A stretch of 64,000 bases of DNA from Burkholderiales bacterium (GTDB taxonomy: Bacteria; Pseudomonadota; Gammaproteobacteria; Burkholderiales; Nitrosomonadaceae). The position numbers and the translations under genes are program-made. The notes under the pieces are model-generated. The model was not told the DNA's origin, did no database searches, and was given only the letters and a program-made list of their open reading frames with translations. The stretch spans positions 62,001 through 126,000 of the forward strand of contig JACKLU010000005.1 in assembly GCA_024235735.1 (NCBI GenBank), in the 5' to 3' direction. Positions 34,509 to 43,645 of this stretch are shown one piece after another; the stretch's first letter is position 1; each line of letters opens with the position of its first letter.

Positions 34509-35690
34509 TTGAATATTCACGAGTATCAAGCAAAAGAAATTCTGTCCGAGTATGGCGTCAAAATCGCCGAGGGTGGTATTGCCTACAGTGTGGAAGAGGC
34601 TGTTCAGCGTGCAAGGGAAATTGAAGGTGATGTCTGGGTTGTCAAGGCGCAGATTCATTCCGGCGCACGCGGCAAAGCAGGTGGCATCAAGGTGTGCAAA
34701 ACACACGCCGAAGTTCAGGCGGCGGCTGAAGAGCTGCTGGGTAAAGTTCTGGTGACCCATCAGAGCGGCGCGGCAGGAAAGCTCTGTTCCCGCGTCTACA
34801 TAGAAGCAGGAACCAAAATCGAGAAAGAAATTTATCTGTCATTCCTGATCGACCGCAGCACCGAACGTGTCATTATGGTGGGATCAGCTCAGGGGGGCAT
34901 GGAAATCGAAACATTGGCACAAACCCAACCTGAAGCGATCATCAAGATTTATATTGAACCGGCTGTTGGTTTGCAGGATTTCCAGGCGCGCAAAATGGCG
35001 TTTGCGCTGGGGCTCGATTCTTCGCTGTTGAATCATGCGGTTAAAACGATTAAAGGGTGCTATCGCGCGCTGCGTGATCTCGATGCCAATATTCTGGAAA
35101 TCAATCCCCTGGTTGTAACGGCCAATAACGAAATCATCGCGCTGGATGCCAAGATGGCGTTTGATGAGAATGCGCTGTATCGACGTCATAAAATTGCGGA
35201 ATTGCGTGACAATTCACAAGTCGATCCGCGCGAAGTCGCGGCTGCGGAAGTGGGTCTGAGCTATGTCGGTCTGGATGGCGACATTGGTTGTATGATCAAT
35301 GGCGCGGGACTGGCCATGGCGACTATGGATATGATCAAGCTGGCAGGCGGTGAGCCTGCAAATTTTCTGGACGTGGGTGGTGGTGCATCGGCGGAAAGAA
35401 CGGAAAAAGCATTTCGGCTGGTGCTTGCCGATAAAAACGTCAAGGCGATGCTGGTCAACATTTTTGCCGGTATTAACCGCTGTGACTGGATTGCCGAGGG
35501 TGTGGTGCAGGCGGTCAAAAATATCGGCATGCAGGTGCCACTGGTGGTGCGGTTGTCTGGAACCAATGTGGAAGAAGGCCGCAAAATCATTGCAGACAGC
35601 GGAATGAAGATAATCACGGCGGATACTCTGGCGGAAGCAGCTGAAAAAGTAGTGGCGGCGCGTAACCAGGTTGTTGCGCAAAAAGGTTAG
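34509..35690 (+). CDS. mtkA: Malate-CoA ligase (malate thiokinase), beta subunit
   Basis: The 393-residue ATP-grasp protein is a succinyl-CoA synthetase beta-like chain: NIHEYQAKEILSEYGVKIA, KAQIHSGARGKAGGIKV, LEINPLVVT and FLDVGGGASAERTEKAF. Next to malyl-CoA lyase and without citric-acid-cycle neighbours, it is best read as malate thiokinase, which activates malate to malyl-CoA with ATP. A TTG start with GAGGAAA upstream gives the standard MNIHEYQ N-terminus. The succinyl-CoA synthetase alternative cannot be excluded from sequence alone. Confidence 0.85.
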   Translation: MNIHEYQAKEILSEYGVKIAEGGIAYSVEEAVQRAREIEGDVWVVKAQIHSGARGKAGGIKVCKTHAEVQAAAEELLGKVLVTHQSGAAGKLCSRVYIEAGTKIEKEIYLSFLIDRSTERVIMVGSAQGGMEIETLAQTQPEAIIKIYIEPAVGLQDFQARKMAFALGLDSSLLNHAVKTIKGCYRALRDLDANILEINPLVVTANNEIIALDAKMAFDENALYRRHKIAELRDNSQVDPREVAAAEVGLSYVGLDGDIGCMINGAGLAMATMDMIKLAGGEPANFLDVGGGASAERTEKAFRLVLADKNVKAMLVNIFAGINRCDWIAEGVVQAVKNIGMQVPLVVRLSGTNVEEGRKIIADSGMKIITADTLAEAAEKVVAARNQVVAQKG

Positions 35691-35700
35691 GGAGTAAAAA

Positions 35701-36588
35701 GTGACCATATTAATAGACGAAAAAACACGCATTATTGTTCAAGGGTTTACCGGGAAAATCGGCACATTTCACGCGCAGGAAATGATTGACTACGGCTCCA
35801 ATGTCGTCGGTGGCGTCACGCCGGGCAAGGGCGGACAGACGCACCTGGGACTGCCGGTATTCAACACGGTCAAGGAAGCGGTGCAACAGGCCGGCGCGGA
35901 GGCCAGTATTGTTTTTGTGCCGCCGGCGTTCGCGGCGGATTCCATCATGGAAGCGGCCGATGCCGGGATTAGATATTGTGTCGCCATTACCGACGGTATT
36001 CCGACACAGGATATGATGACCGTTAAAAACTTTCTGCGCCGGTTCCCGAAAGAAGAACGCATGATGCTGACCGGACCCAATTGCGCCGGTACGATCAGCC
36101 CAGGACGCTCCATGCTCGGTATCATGCCAGGCCATATTTATGTGCGCGGCAATGTCGGCGTCGTGGGGCGGTCAGGTACGCTGGGCTACGAAGCGGCCGA
36201 TCAGATGCGCGCGCTGGGTATCGGTATTTCAACATCGGTTGGTATCGGCGGCGATCCCATCATTGGCAGCTCGCATCTCGATGTACTCGAAAAACTCGAA
36301 CAGGATCCCGAAACCAAGGTTGCGCTCATGATCGGTGAAATCGGCGGTCCCATGGAAGTGGATGCCGGCATCTTCTTCAAAGAAAATATGACCAAACCGC
36401 TGGTGGCATATATTGCCGGGCTCACTGCGCCGGAAGGCCGCCGCATGGGACATGCGGGTGCTATCATTTCTTCCGCCGGTGAAAGCGCGGCGGAGAAAGT
36501 AGCCCTGCTGAAAGAACTGGGTGTGATCATCAGCCCTACGCCGTCGCTGATGGGGCAGACGGTAGCTCAAGTGCTGGCTAAAATGTAA
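35701..36588 (+). CDS. mtkB: Malate-CoA ligase, alpha subunit
   Basis: The 295-residue partner of MtkA binds CoA and carries the phospho-histidine. It shows TRIIVQGFTGKIGTFHAQEMIDYG, GPNCAGTISPG, GVVGRSGTLGYEA and RRMGHAGAIIS with the active-site histidine. The GTG start has AGGGAG upstream and lies 10 bp after mtkA, so the two form one transcript. Alpha and beta lengths agree with the malate thiokinases of serine-cycle methylotrophs. Confidence 0.85.
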   Translation: MTILIDEKTRIIVQGFTGKIGTFHAQEMIDYGSNVVGGVTPGKGGQTHLGLPVFNTVKEAVQQAGAEASIVFVPPAFAADSIMEAADAGIRYCVAITDGIPTQDMMTVKNFLRRFPKEERMMLTGPNCAGTISPGRSMLGIMPGHIYVRGNVGVVGRSGTLGYEAADQMRALGIGISTSVGIGGDPIIGSSHLDVLEKLEQDPETKVALMIGEIGGPMEVDAGIFFKENMTKPLVAYIAGLTAPEGRRMGHAGAIISSAGESAAEKVALLKELGVIISPTPSLMGQTVAQVLAKM

Positions 36589-36609
36589 TTTTCCTGCCTG
36601 CCTTTATTG

Positions 36610-36662
36610 ACGCCAGACTGACGCCGGGATAAGTGTTTGCATCATCCGAAAAAGTCTGGCGT
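36610..36662. repeat. Inverted repeat between convergent mtkB and nnr
   Basis: ACGCCAGACT (36610-36619) and AGTCTGGCGT (36653-36662) are exact inverted copies 33 bp apart, located between the two converging genes. They could form a stem that slows polymerase from either side. No T-tract lies next to them. Confidence 0.4.
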
Positions 36663-36707
36663 TCCCGCAAAATTCATTCTGAACAAGATGCAATGACCGG
36701 CGATGCG

Positions 36708-38225
36708 TTATACATCCGTCAATTGCTTATAAATCCAACTGTTCAGTAACAGCCGGGCCGTGACGATGATTTCCGATGCCGTCATGCCAACCGCGCCGTG
36801 ATTGCGATCCAGCAAGTGATCGGCCGCTGCGCCGTGCAGATAGACAGCCAGCAGCATTGCATCATCCGGCTTCATGCCTTGCGCGATGAATGCGCCGATC
36901 ATGCCGGCGAGAACATCGCCGGTTCCGGGGCTGCTCAATCCCGGATTGCCGCTGGTATTGATGAAGCATCGTCCGCCGGGCAAGGCGCAGATACTGCCCG
37001 CGCCTTTCAAAAGCACGAAGCAGTTAAGATGTTCGGCAATTTTTGTTGCGGCGTCAATGCGATTATTCTGTACCGCGGATACCTCCATATCGAGCAGCCG
37101 CGCTGCTTCGGCCGGATGTGGCGTGAGTACGGCGGGTGTGTTGCGCAGCTTCAGCTGCCGGGCCAGTTCGCTGTGAAAAGCAATGTGATTCAAGGCATCG
37201 GCGTCCAGCACCAGCGGCAGGTTGCTATTGAGCGCATGCTGCATCCAGGTATAAGTGGCTTCGTTAATATCCATGCCGGGTCCGGCGACCAGACAGCTGA
37301 GCGTGTTCAGTTCGAATAATTCGCCCGCTGAACGCAGCATTAACTCGGGATGAAGCATGTCCGCAGCGGGTGCTGCCTGGGCAAGCAGGCCCAAATAGAC
37401 GCGGCCCGCGCCCAGATAGAGCGCTGAGCGGCCAGCCAATAAAGCAGCGCCGATCATGCCATTGTTGCCGCCCAGAATGCCAACACCGCCAAAATGCCCT
37501 TTGTGACTGTTTGCAGGTCGAGGGGGAGGTAACAACATTTGAATCAGCTTCCGGTTGATGGCCCAGATGTGCGGCGTAACACGGGTTGTTACGTCAAGAT
37601 CGAGATTGCAGACAATACATTCTCCGCAATATTGCGGACCATACTGTGTCAGTAGTCCGGGTTTGAGCCCGATGAACGTTACGGTAACAGTGGCGGCAAC
37701 TGCTTGCCCGCAGACATTGCCTTCATCGCTGGACAAGCCGGAAGGCATATCCAGCGCAAGAACCGGACAGGACATAGCATTCACCTGACAGATCCAGTCC
37801 AGATATTGGCCGACAAGCGGACGTTCCGGCCGCAAACCGATGCCGAACAGGCCATCGATGATCAAATCCCACTGTGGATGGGATGGAATATCGGACTGGA
37901 TTTCGCCCTGACTGTCCAGCCAGGCCTGCCGGGCTTTCTGAGCGTCATTCGGTAAACCGGCGGGATCTTCACTAAAAACGACGGATACGGCGTGTCCCCA
38001 GTTTTTTAAATAACGGGCGACGACAAAGGCATCACCGCCATTGTTGCCCGGGCCGGCGAGGACGAGCACATTCCTCGCGGCGCTCATATCAAACTGCTGT
38101 TTCGCTATCTCGGCGGCAGCGCGGCCTGCTTTTTCCATCAAATCAGGGGGATTGGCTGATGCAAGCGCGGTTTGTTCAATAGCGCGAATTTCAGCTGTCA
38201 GATAAACCGGATCGATTGTATTCAT
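36708..38225 (-). CDS. nnr: Bifunctional NAD(P)HX epimerase/dehydratase
   Basis: Nnr repairs hydrated NADH and NADPH. The N-terminal epimerase half shows LMEKAGRAAAEIA and LVLAGPGNNGGDAFVVARYL. The C-terminal ADP-dependent dehydratase half has GHFGGVGILGGNNGMIGAALLAGRSAL, LTPHPAEAARLL, LLKGAGSI and SSPGTGDVLAGMIGAF. The 505-residue length fits the fused family. The ATG at 38225 starts MNTIDPVYLTAEIRAIE as in relatives; frame-open codons further upstream overlap purL. It is divergent from purL with only 57 bp between starts. Confidence 0.93.
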   Translation of the reverse strand: MNTIDPVYLTAEIRAIEQTALASANPPDLMEKAGRAAAEIAKQQFDMSAARNVLVLAGPGNNGGDAFVVARYLKNWGHAVSVVFSEDPAGLPNDAQKARQAWLDSQGEIQSDIPSHPQWDLIIDGLFGIGLRPERPLVGQYLDWICQVNAMSCPVLALDMPSGLSSDEGNVCGQAVAATVTVTFIGLKPGLLTQYGPQYCGECIVCNLDLDVTTRVTPHIWAINRKLIQMLLPPPRPANSHKGHFGGVGILGGNNGMIGAALLAGRSALYLGAGRVYLGLLAQAAPAADMLHPELMLRSAGELFELNTLSCLVAGPGMDINEATYTWMQHALNSNLPLVLDADALNHIAFHSELARQLKLRNTPAVLTPHPAEAARLLDMEVSAVQNNRIDAATKIAEHLNCFVLLKGAGSICALPGGRCFINTSGNPGLSSPGTGDVLAGMIGAFIAQGMKPDDAMLLAVYLHGAAADHLLDRNHGAVGMTASEIIVTARLLLNSWIYKQLTDV

Positions 38226-38282
38226 TTCATCCACCATGCATCGTGTAAAATACCATTTTTGAACATGATACCCTTTTTGCCC

Positions 38283-41200
38283 ATGCTTCGATATTGCGGC
38301 GGTAACGCACTTTCCGATTTCCGGCTGGAAAAACTCATGCGCGAATTGCATGCATGCGCCATACAGGTTTCGCAGATTGATACGGAATATTGGTATTTCT
38401 GCGCGGTCAGCCAAACATTGACTGCCACTGAAACAGCACTGCTTGAAACAGTGCTGAATTGTTGTCAACCACGGCAACCCGCTGACAATGACGCGTTTTA
38501 TCTTGTTACCCCCCGTCCCGGAACCATTTCTCCGTGGTGCAGCAAAGCCACGGATATCGCACGGCATTGCGGACTGAGCGCTGTTGAGCGCATCGAGCGC
38601 GGCACGGCTTACTACATCCGCACCGATCAGGCGATTTCTCCCGCCCAGCAGCGAACGCTGCAAATGGCGTTGCATGATCGCATGACAGAAACCGTGTTCC
38701 GCACATTCGAAGAAGCCGAGCGCTTGTTCCAGCACGTTCCGCCGCAGCCATTGCGTATTATCGATATCACAGCGGAAGGCGCTCAGGCGCTGGAAAAAGC
38801 CAATATCGAGATGGGTCTGGCGCTGTCCCCCGATGAAATCGGCTATCTGGCGCAGTATTACCAGGAAGCCGGGCGCAATCCTACCGATGTTGAACTGATG
38901 ATGTTCGCACAGGCGAATTCAGAGCATTGCCGCCATAAAATTTTCAATGCCAGCTGGGTCATCGATGACCGGCCGATGGATCAATCGCTGTTCGCCATGA
39001 TTCGCAATACCCACCGGCAAAGCCCGCAAGGCACGCTGGTTGCCTACGCCGACAACGCGAGCATTGTCGAGGGTGCAAACATAGCGCGCTTTTATCCGGA
39101 CGCGGAAAACCGTTACACCTACGCGCAGGAACAGACCCATTTGCTGATGAAGGTCGAGACGCATAATCATCCGACCGCAATTTCGCCATTTCCGGGCGCG
39201 GCAACCGGTGTCGGCGGAGAAATACGCGATGAAGGCGCGACCGGGCGCGGCGCTAAGCCTAAAGCGGGTTTGGCGGGATTTTCGGTTTCCAACTTGAATA
39301 TTCCCGGTTTCATGCAGCCTTGGGAATTTGCCGATCCGGACAAGAAAACGGTTTATGGCAGGCCAGAGCGCATCGCTTCGGCGTTACGGATCATGCTGGA
39401 AGGCCCTATCGGCGGCGCAGCTTTCAATAACGAATTCGGCCGCCCGAATCTGGCGGGCTACTTCCGGAGTTATGAAGAAAACGTGGCCGGAGAAATGCGC
39501 GGCTATCACAAGCCCATCATGCTTGCGGGCGGTATCGGGCAGATTTCGGCAAAACATATCGCCAAGGAAAAATTCCCGCCCGGAACCTTGCTGATTCAGC
39601 TGGGTGGCCCGGGTATGCTGATCGGTCTGGGTGGCGGCGCGGCGTCCAGCATGGATACCGGCGCGAACCTGGAAGCGCTGGACTTTGATTCGGTGCAGCG
39701 CGGCAATCCCGAAATGCAGCGCCGCGCGCAGGAAGTAATCGACCGCTGCTGGCAAATGGAGCGCGCCGGCGCGCAAAATCCTATTTTGTTCATTCATGAT
39801 GTCGGCGCCGGTGGATTGTCGAATGCTTTTCCCGAGCTGGTGCATGATTCCGGGCGTGGCGGGCGGTTCAATCTGCGCGCGGTGCCATCCGAGGAATCGG
39901 GCATGTCGCCGATGCAGATCTGGAGTAACGAGGCGCAGGAACGGTATGTGCTCGCCATTCATCCGGGATCACTGGATGTTTTTCAGCAGATTTGCGGGCG
40001 TGAGCGCTGTCCGTTCGCCGTTGTCGGTGAGGCAACGCAGGAAGCGCAATTGGTTGTTGTTGATGAAAGCGGCGCATCGGATGAGGCGCTGCCGGTTGAC
40101 ATGCCGCTGTCGGTGTTGCTGGGCAAACCACCCAAAATGACGCGCGAGGCGGCGCATCGCAGTCTATCACTGCCGGCGCTGAAGACGCATGAGCTCGACC
40201 TGACAGAATCCGCCTACCGTGTTTTACGATTGCCCGCCGTGGCCAGCAAGACATTTCTTATCAGTATCGGCGATCGCAGTGTGGGCGGCATGACGGCGCG
40301 TGACCAGATGGTTGGCCCCTGGCAAGTGCCGGTCGCCGATGTGGCGGTCACCATGATGGGCTATCAGACCTATTTTGGCGAAGCATTCGCGATCGGCGAG
40401 CGCACGCCGCTGGCGCTGATCGATCCGGCGGCCGCTGCGCGCATGGCGGTCGGTGAGGCGATCACCAATATCGCCGCCGCACACATAGAACAACTCGCCG
40501 ACATCAAGCTTTCCGCCAACTGGATGGCGGCGGCGGGTCACCCCGGGGAAGACGCCGGTTTGTATGATGCGGTCTACGCGGTCGGCATGGCGCTCTGTCC
40601 GCAACTGGGTATCAGCATCCCTGTCGGCAAGGATTCGATGTCGATGAAAACCGCCTGGCAGGAGACAAGCGCCGAAACCGGTGAATCTGTCAAAAAGGAA
40701 GTTACCGCCCCGCTTTCGCTGATTATTTCGTCTTTCGCCCGGGTCAGCGATGTGCGCCGCACCTTGACGCCGCAACTGCGCACGGATTGTGGCGATACGG
40801 AATTGATTCTGATCGATCTGGGGCAGGGAAAAAACCGTCTGGGCGGATCGGCGCTGGCGCAGGTTTATAAGCAGACCGGTAATGAAACGCCGGATATTGA
40901 TGCGTTGACTGGCGCCAAAAAGCTCAGGGCTTTTTTTACCGCTATCCAGCAGTTGAACAATGCCGATGCGCTGCTCGCCTACCACGACCGTTCCGATGGC
41001 GGTTTGTTTGTCACCTTGTGTGAAATGGCTTTCGCCGGACATACCGGGATTACCGTCAATCTCGATCAACTCTGTTTTGATGCGCTGTCGAACGATATCG
41101 ATGGCGCTGAACTGCAATTCGAACAACTGGGCGGCCGTGCGCTGGAGCGCCTGTTTGCGGTATTGTTCAATGAAGAACTGGGCGCGGTGATTCAAATTCA

Positions 41201-42323
41201 AAGCAAAAAGCGCACGGTGGTCATGAGCGTATTGTCGGAAGCCGGGTTGCAGGATATGAGCTTCATCATCGGACATCCGAATACGGAAGATGAGCTGCGT
41301 CTGTTGCGCAACAACAAGCCGGTGCTTGCGGAAAAACGCGTTGATCTGCAACGCGCCTGGTCGGAGACGACGTATCACATGCAAAGACTGCGTGACAATC
41401 CGGATTGCGCGCAGCAGGAATTTGACCGTATCCTGGATCAGGATGATCCGGGGCTGCACGTGGCACTGCGTTTTGACCCGGAGGAGAACATCGTTGCGCC
41501 GATTATCCGCAAAGGCATCCGAACCGGCGTCAAACCCCGTGTCGCCATTTTGCGCGAGCAAGGCGTCAATGGCCATGTTGAAATGGCCGCGGCGTTCGAT
41601 CGCGCGGGATTTGCCGCAATCGATGTGCATATGAGCGATATCATCAACGGCGAAGTTTCGCTGGAGAATTTTAAAGGCATTGCCGCCTGTGGCGGTTTTT
41701 CGTATGGCGATGTACTGGGCGCGGGCGTTGGATGGGCAAAATCCATCCTGTTTAATCCGTATGCCCGCGAGGCTTTTGAGACTTTTTTCCTGCGTACCGA
41801 TACTTTCGCGCTCGGCGTCTGTAATGGTTGTCAGATGATGAGCAATCTGCGTGAAATCATTCCGGGGGCGGCGCACTGGCCGCGTTTTGTGCGCAATGTT
41901 TCGGAACAATTTGAAGCGCGCTTTGTCATGGTAGAGGTGCAGCAAAGTCCATCGATATTGTTCGATGGCATGGCCGGGAGCCGGATGCCGGTTACCGTGG
42001 CGCATGGTGAAGGGCGCGCGGATTTTGACGGCCGTTCCGCCGGGGAAAGCGAGGCACTGATTACCCTGTGCTTTACCGATAACCGCGGGCAGATTACCGA
42101 AACCTACCCGGACAACCCGAATGGATCGCCGGAAGGAATTACCGGTATGACGACGCCGGACGGACGGTTTAACATTCTTATGCCGCATCCGGAGCGCGTT
42201 TTTCGTGTTGCGCAGCATTCCTGGTATCCGGCGGCGTCAAGTGATGCGCTGCAACGCATGCGCGCGCGCGAAGATGCGCCGTGGCTGCGTCTGTTCAGAA
42301 ATGCCCGCAAGTGGGTTGGATAA
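38283..42323 (+). CDS. purL: Phosphoribosylformylglycinamidine synthase
   Basis: This is the single-chain proteobacterial FGAM synthase (1346 residues), step four of purine synthesis. It uses ATP and glutamine to aminate FGAR. The PurS-like N-terminal part (LRYCGGNALSDFRLEKLM) is followed by synthetase blocks such as KVETHNHPTAISPFPGAATG and YHDRSDGGLFVTLCEMAFAG. The class I glutaminase domain at the end has GVCNGCQMMSNL with the nucleophile at about C1180. The ATG at 38283 gives the family N-terminus. It has no clear ribosome site, and an ATG at 38265 is an alternative. Confidence 0.97.
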   Translation: MLRYCGGNALSDFRLEKLMRELHACAIQVSQIDTEYWYFCAVSQTLTATETALLETVLNCCQPRQPADNDAFYLVTPRPGTISPWCSKATDIARHCGLSAVERIERGTAYYIRTDQAISPAQQRTLQMALHDRMTETVFRTFEEAERLFQHVPPQPLRIIDITAEGAQALEKANIEMGLALSPDEIGYLAQYYQEAGRNPTDVELMMFAQANSEHCRHKIFNASWVIDDRPMDQSLFAMIRNTHRQSPQGTLVAYADNASIVEGANIARFYPDAENRYTYAQEQTHLLMKVETHNHPTAISPFPGAATGVGGEIRDEGATGRGAKPKAGLAGFSVSNLNIPGFMQPWEFADPDKKTVYGRPERIASALRIMLEGPIGGAAFNNEFGRPNLAGYFRSYEENVAGEMRGYHKPIMLAGGIGQISAKHIAKEKFPPGTLLIQLGGPGMLIGLGGGAASSMDTGANLEALDFDSVQRGNPEMQRRAQEVIDRCWQMERAGAQNPILFIHDVGAGGLSNAFPELVHDSGRGGRFNLRAVPSEESGMSPMQIWSNEAQERYVLAIHPGSLDVFQQICGRERCPFAVVGEATQEAQLVVVDESGASDEALPVDMPLSVLLGKPPKMTREAAHRSLSLPALKTHELDLTESAYRVLRLPAVASKTFLISIGDRSVGGMTARDQMVGPWQVPVADVAVTMMGYQTYFGEAFAIGERTPLALIDPAAAARMAVGEAITNIAAAHIEQLADIKLSANWMAAAGHPGEDAGLYDAVYAVGMALCPQLGISIPVGKDSMSMKTAWQETSAETGESVKKEVTAPLSLIISSFARVSDVRRTLTPQLRTDCGDTELILIDLGQGKNRLGGSALAQVYKQTGNETPDIDALTGAKKLRAFFTAIQQLNNADALLAYHDRSDGGLFVTLCEMAFAGHTGITVNLDQLCFDALSNDIDGAELQFEQLGGRALERLFAVLFNEELGAVIQIQSKKRTVVMSVLSEAGLQDMSFIIGHPNTEDELRLLRNNKPVLAEKRVDLQRAWSETTYHMQRLRDNPDCAQQEFDRILDQDDPGLHVALRFDPEENIVAPIIRKGIRTGVKPRVAILREQGVNGHVEMAAAFDRAGFAAIDVHMSDIINGEVSLENFKGIAACGGFSYGDVLGAGVGWAKSILFNPYAREAFETFFLRTDTFALGVCNGCQMMSNLREIIPGAAHWPRFVRNVSEQFEARFVMVEVQQSPSILFDGMAGSRMPVTVAHGEGRADFDGRSAGESEALITLCFTDNRGQITETYPDNPNGSPEGITGMTTPDGRFNILMPHPERVFRVAQHSWYPAASSDALQRMRAREDAPWLRLFRNARKWVG

Positions 42324-42341
42324 CATTCGGATAGAAAAAAT

Positions 42342-43604
42342 ATGAAAAAAAATACAGATTTCGCGCAAAAATGGTTTTTCACATCGGCCACGCAAGCCGT
42401 GCTATTCGTGCTGGGCATGTTCTGCCTGTCGGCAACCGCCGCATTGGCTGATGCAAACGTAAAACCCGGCAGCAAACCGGTGCAGACGCATTGCGTGCCA
42501 CTGGGAAAATGGATGTTGCCCGGTTCCGGTCAGGCGGACTATGCGAACATTGTCGCGCGCGCGGTGAAGCACTCGGTGGTATTGCTGGGGGAAACGCATG
42601 TCAACGCTGACCATCACCGCTGGCAGTTGCAAATGCTTGCCGCGATGCATGCCGTGCGGCCGGATATGGTTATCGGGTTTGAAATGTTTCCGCGCCGCGT
42701 GCAGGCGGTATTGGACCGCTGGATAGCGGGCGAGCTGGACGAAAAAGCGTTTCTGGCCGCATCCGAATGGAACAGGGTCTGGAACACTGATCCGCAGCTT
42801 TATCTGCCGTTGTTTCACTTTGCGCGCATGAATCATATTCCGATGGTTGCGCTGAATATCGAACCCAAACTGCGGCGTCAGGTCGCCGAGAAAGGTTTTT
42901 ATGGCGTGCCGCTGGAGGAACGCGAGGGATTGACGCGCCCGGCGCCGCCGAGTCAGGCTTATCTGGATTTTCTGCTGCCGATTTACAAACAGCATGACCG
43001 CAAGGACAAGCAGGAAGGCGAAATCAGCTATGACGATCCCGATTTCAGACGCTTTTATGCCGGCCAGCAGCTCTGGGACCGCGCCATGGCGCAGATGCTG
43101 CAAGCAGCGTTGAACAACACGGAAAAAGGAAATAAAAAACCGCTGGTCGTGGGGATTATGGGCTCGGGCCATATCGTGCATGGCTATGGCGTGCCGCATC
43201 AACTGAACGACCTGGGCGTCAGGGATGTGTTGTCGTTATTGCCCTGGGACACCGACAAATCGTGTAAACAGCTGGTGGCCGGCGTTGCCGATGCGGTTTT
43301 CGGCGTATTGCCGGAGCGCATTGATCCCTTTGCCGAACCGAAATACCAGCGGCTGGGCATTCGTTTCGAAATGGCGCGCGGTGGCGCACTGGTGCTGCAA
43401 GTCGAAAAGAACAGCATCGCCGAAGCGTCTGGCTTGAAAGATGCCGATGTCATTCTTGAAATGGCCGGTGTGCCGCTGAGCGATACTGACGACGTGATCG
43501 CAATCGTCAAACGCCATGCACCAGGCACCTGGCTGCCGCTCAAAGTGAAACGCAATGATCAGGAAATAGAGATTATCGCCAAATTTCCCACATTGCGTAG
43601 TTAA
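42342..43604 (+). CDS. ChaN-like protein with C-terminal PDZ domain
   Basis: The 420-residue exported protein has a signal peptide (hydrophobic stretch AVLFVLGMFCLSATAALA). Its ChaN-type domain (DUF399) shows VVLLGETHVNADHHRWQLQML and MVIGFEMFPRRVQAVLDRW. A PDZ domain occupies the last 100 residues (ALVLQVEKNSIAEASGLKDADVILEMAG). Campylobacter ChaN binds haem and is linked to iron uptake; the link of such a domain to PDZ suggests a periplasmic haem or protein-quality role here. It follows purL by 18 bp. Confidence 0.85.
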   Translation: MKKNTDFAQKWFFTSATQAVLFVLGMFCLSATAALADANVKPGSKPVQTHCVPLGKWMLPGSGQADYANIVARAVKHSVVLLGETHVNADHHRWQLQMLAAMHAVRPDMVIGFEMFPRRVQAVLDRWIAGELDEKAFLAASEWNRVWNTDPQLYLPLFHFARMNHIPMVALNIEPKLRRQVAEKGFYGVPLEEREGLTRPAPPSQAYLDFLLPIYKQHDRKDKQEGEISYDDPDFRRFYAGQQLWDRAMAQMLQAALNNTEKGNKKPLVVGIMGSGHIVHGYGVPHQLNDLGVRDVLSLLPWDTDKSCKQLVAGVADAVFGVLPERIDPFAEPKYQRLGIRFEMARGGALVLQVEKNSIAEASGLKDADVILEMAGVPLSDTDDVIAIVKRHAPGTWLPLKVKRNDQEIEIIAKFPTLRS

Positions 43605-43645
43605 TCCGGAGCGCCTCCCCTGAATCCAGTTTTCTAAACAAAACC

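Noticed and set aside
40224..42218. 664-residue minus-strand open frame inside purL
   Set aside because: It mirrors the codon bias of purL; the peptide is His/Arg-rich with no recognisable domain.
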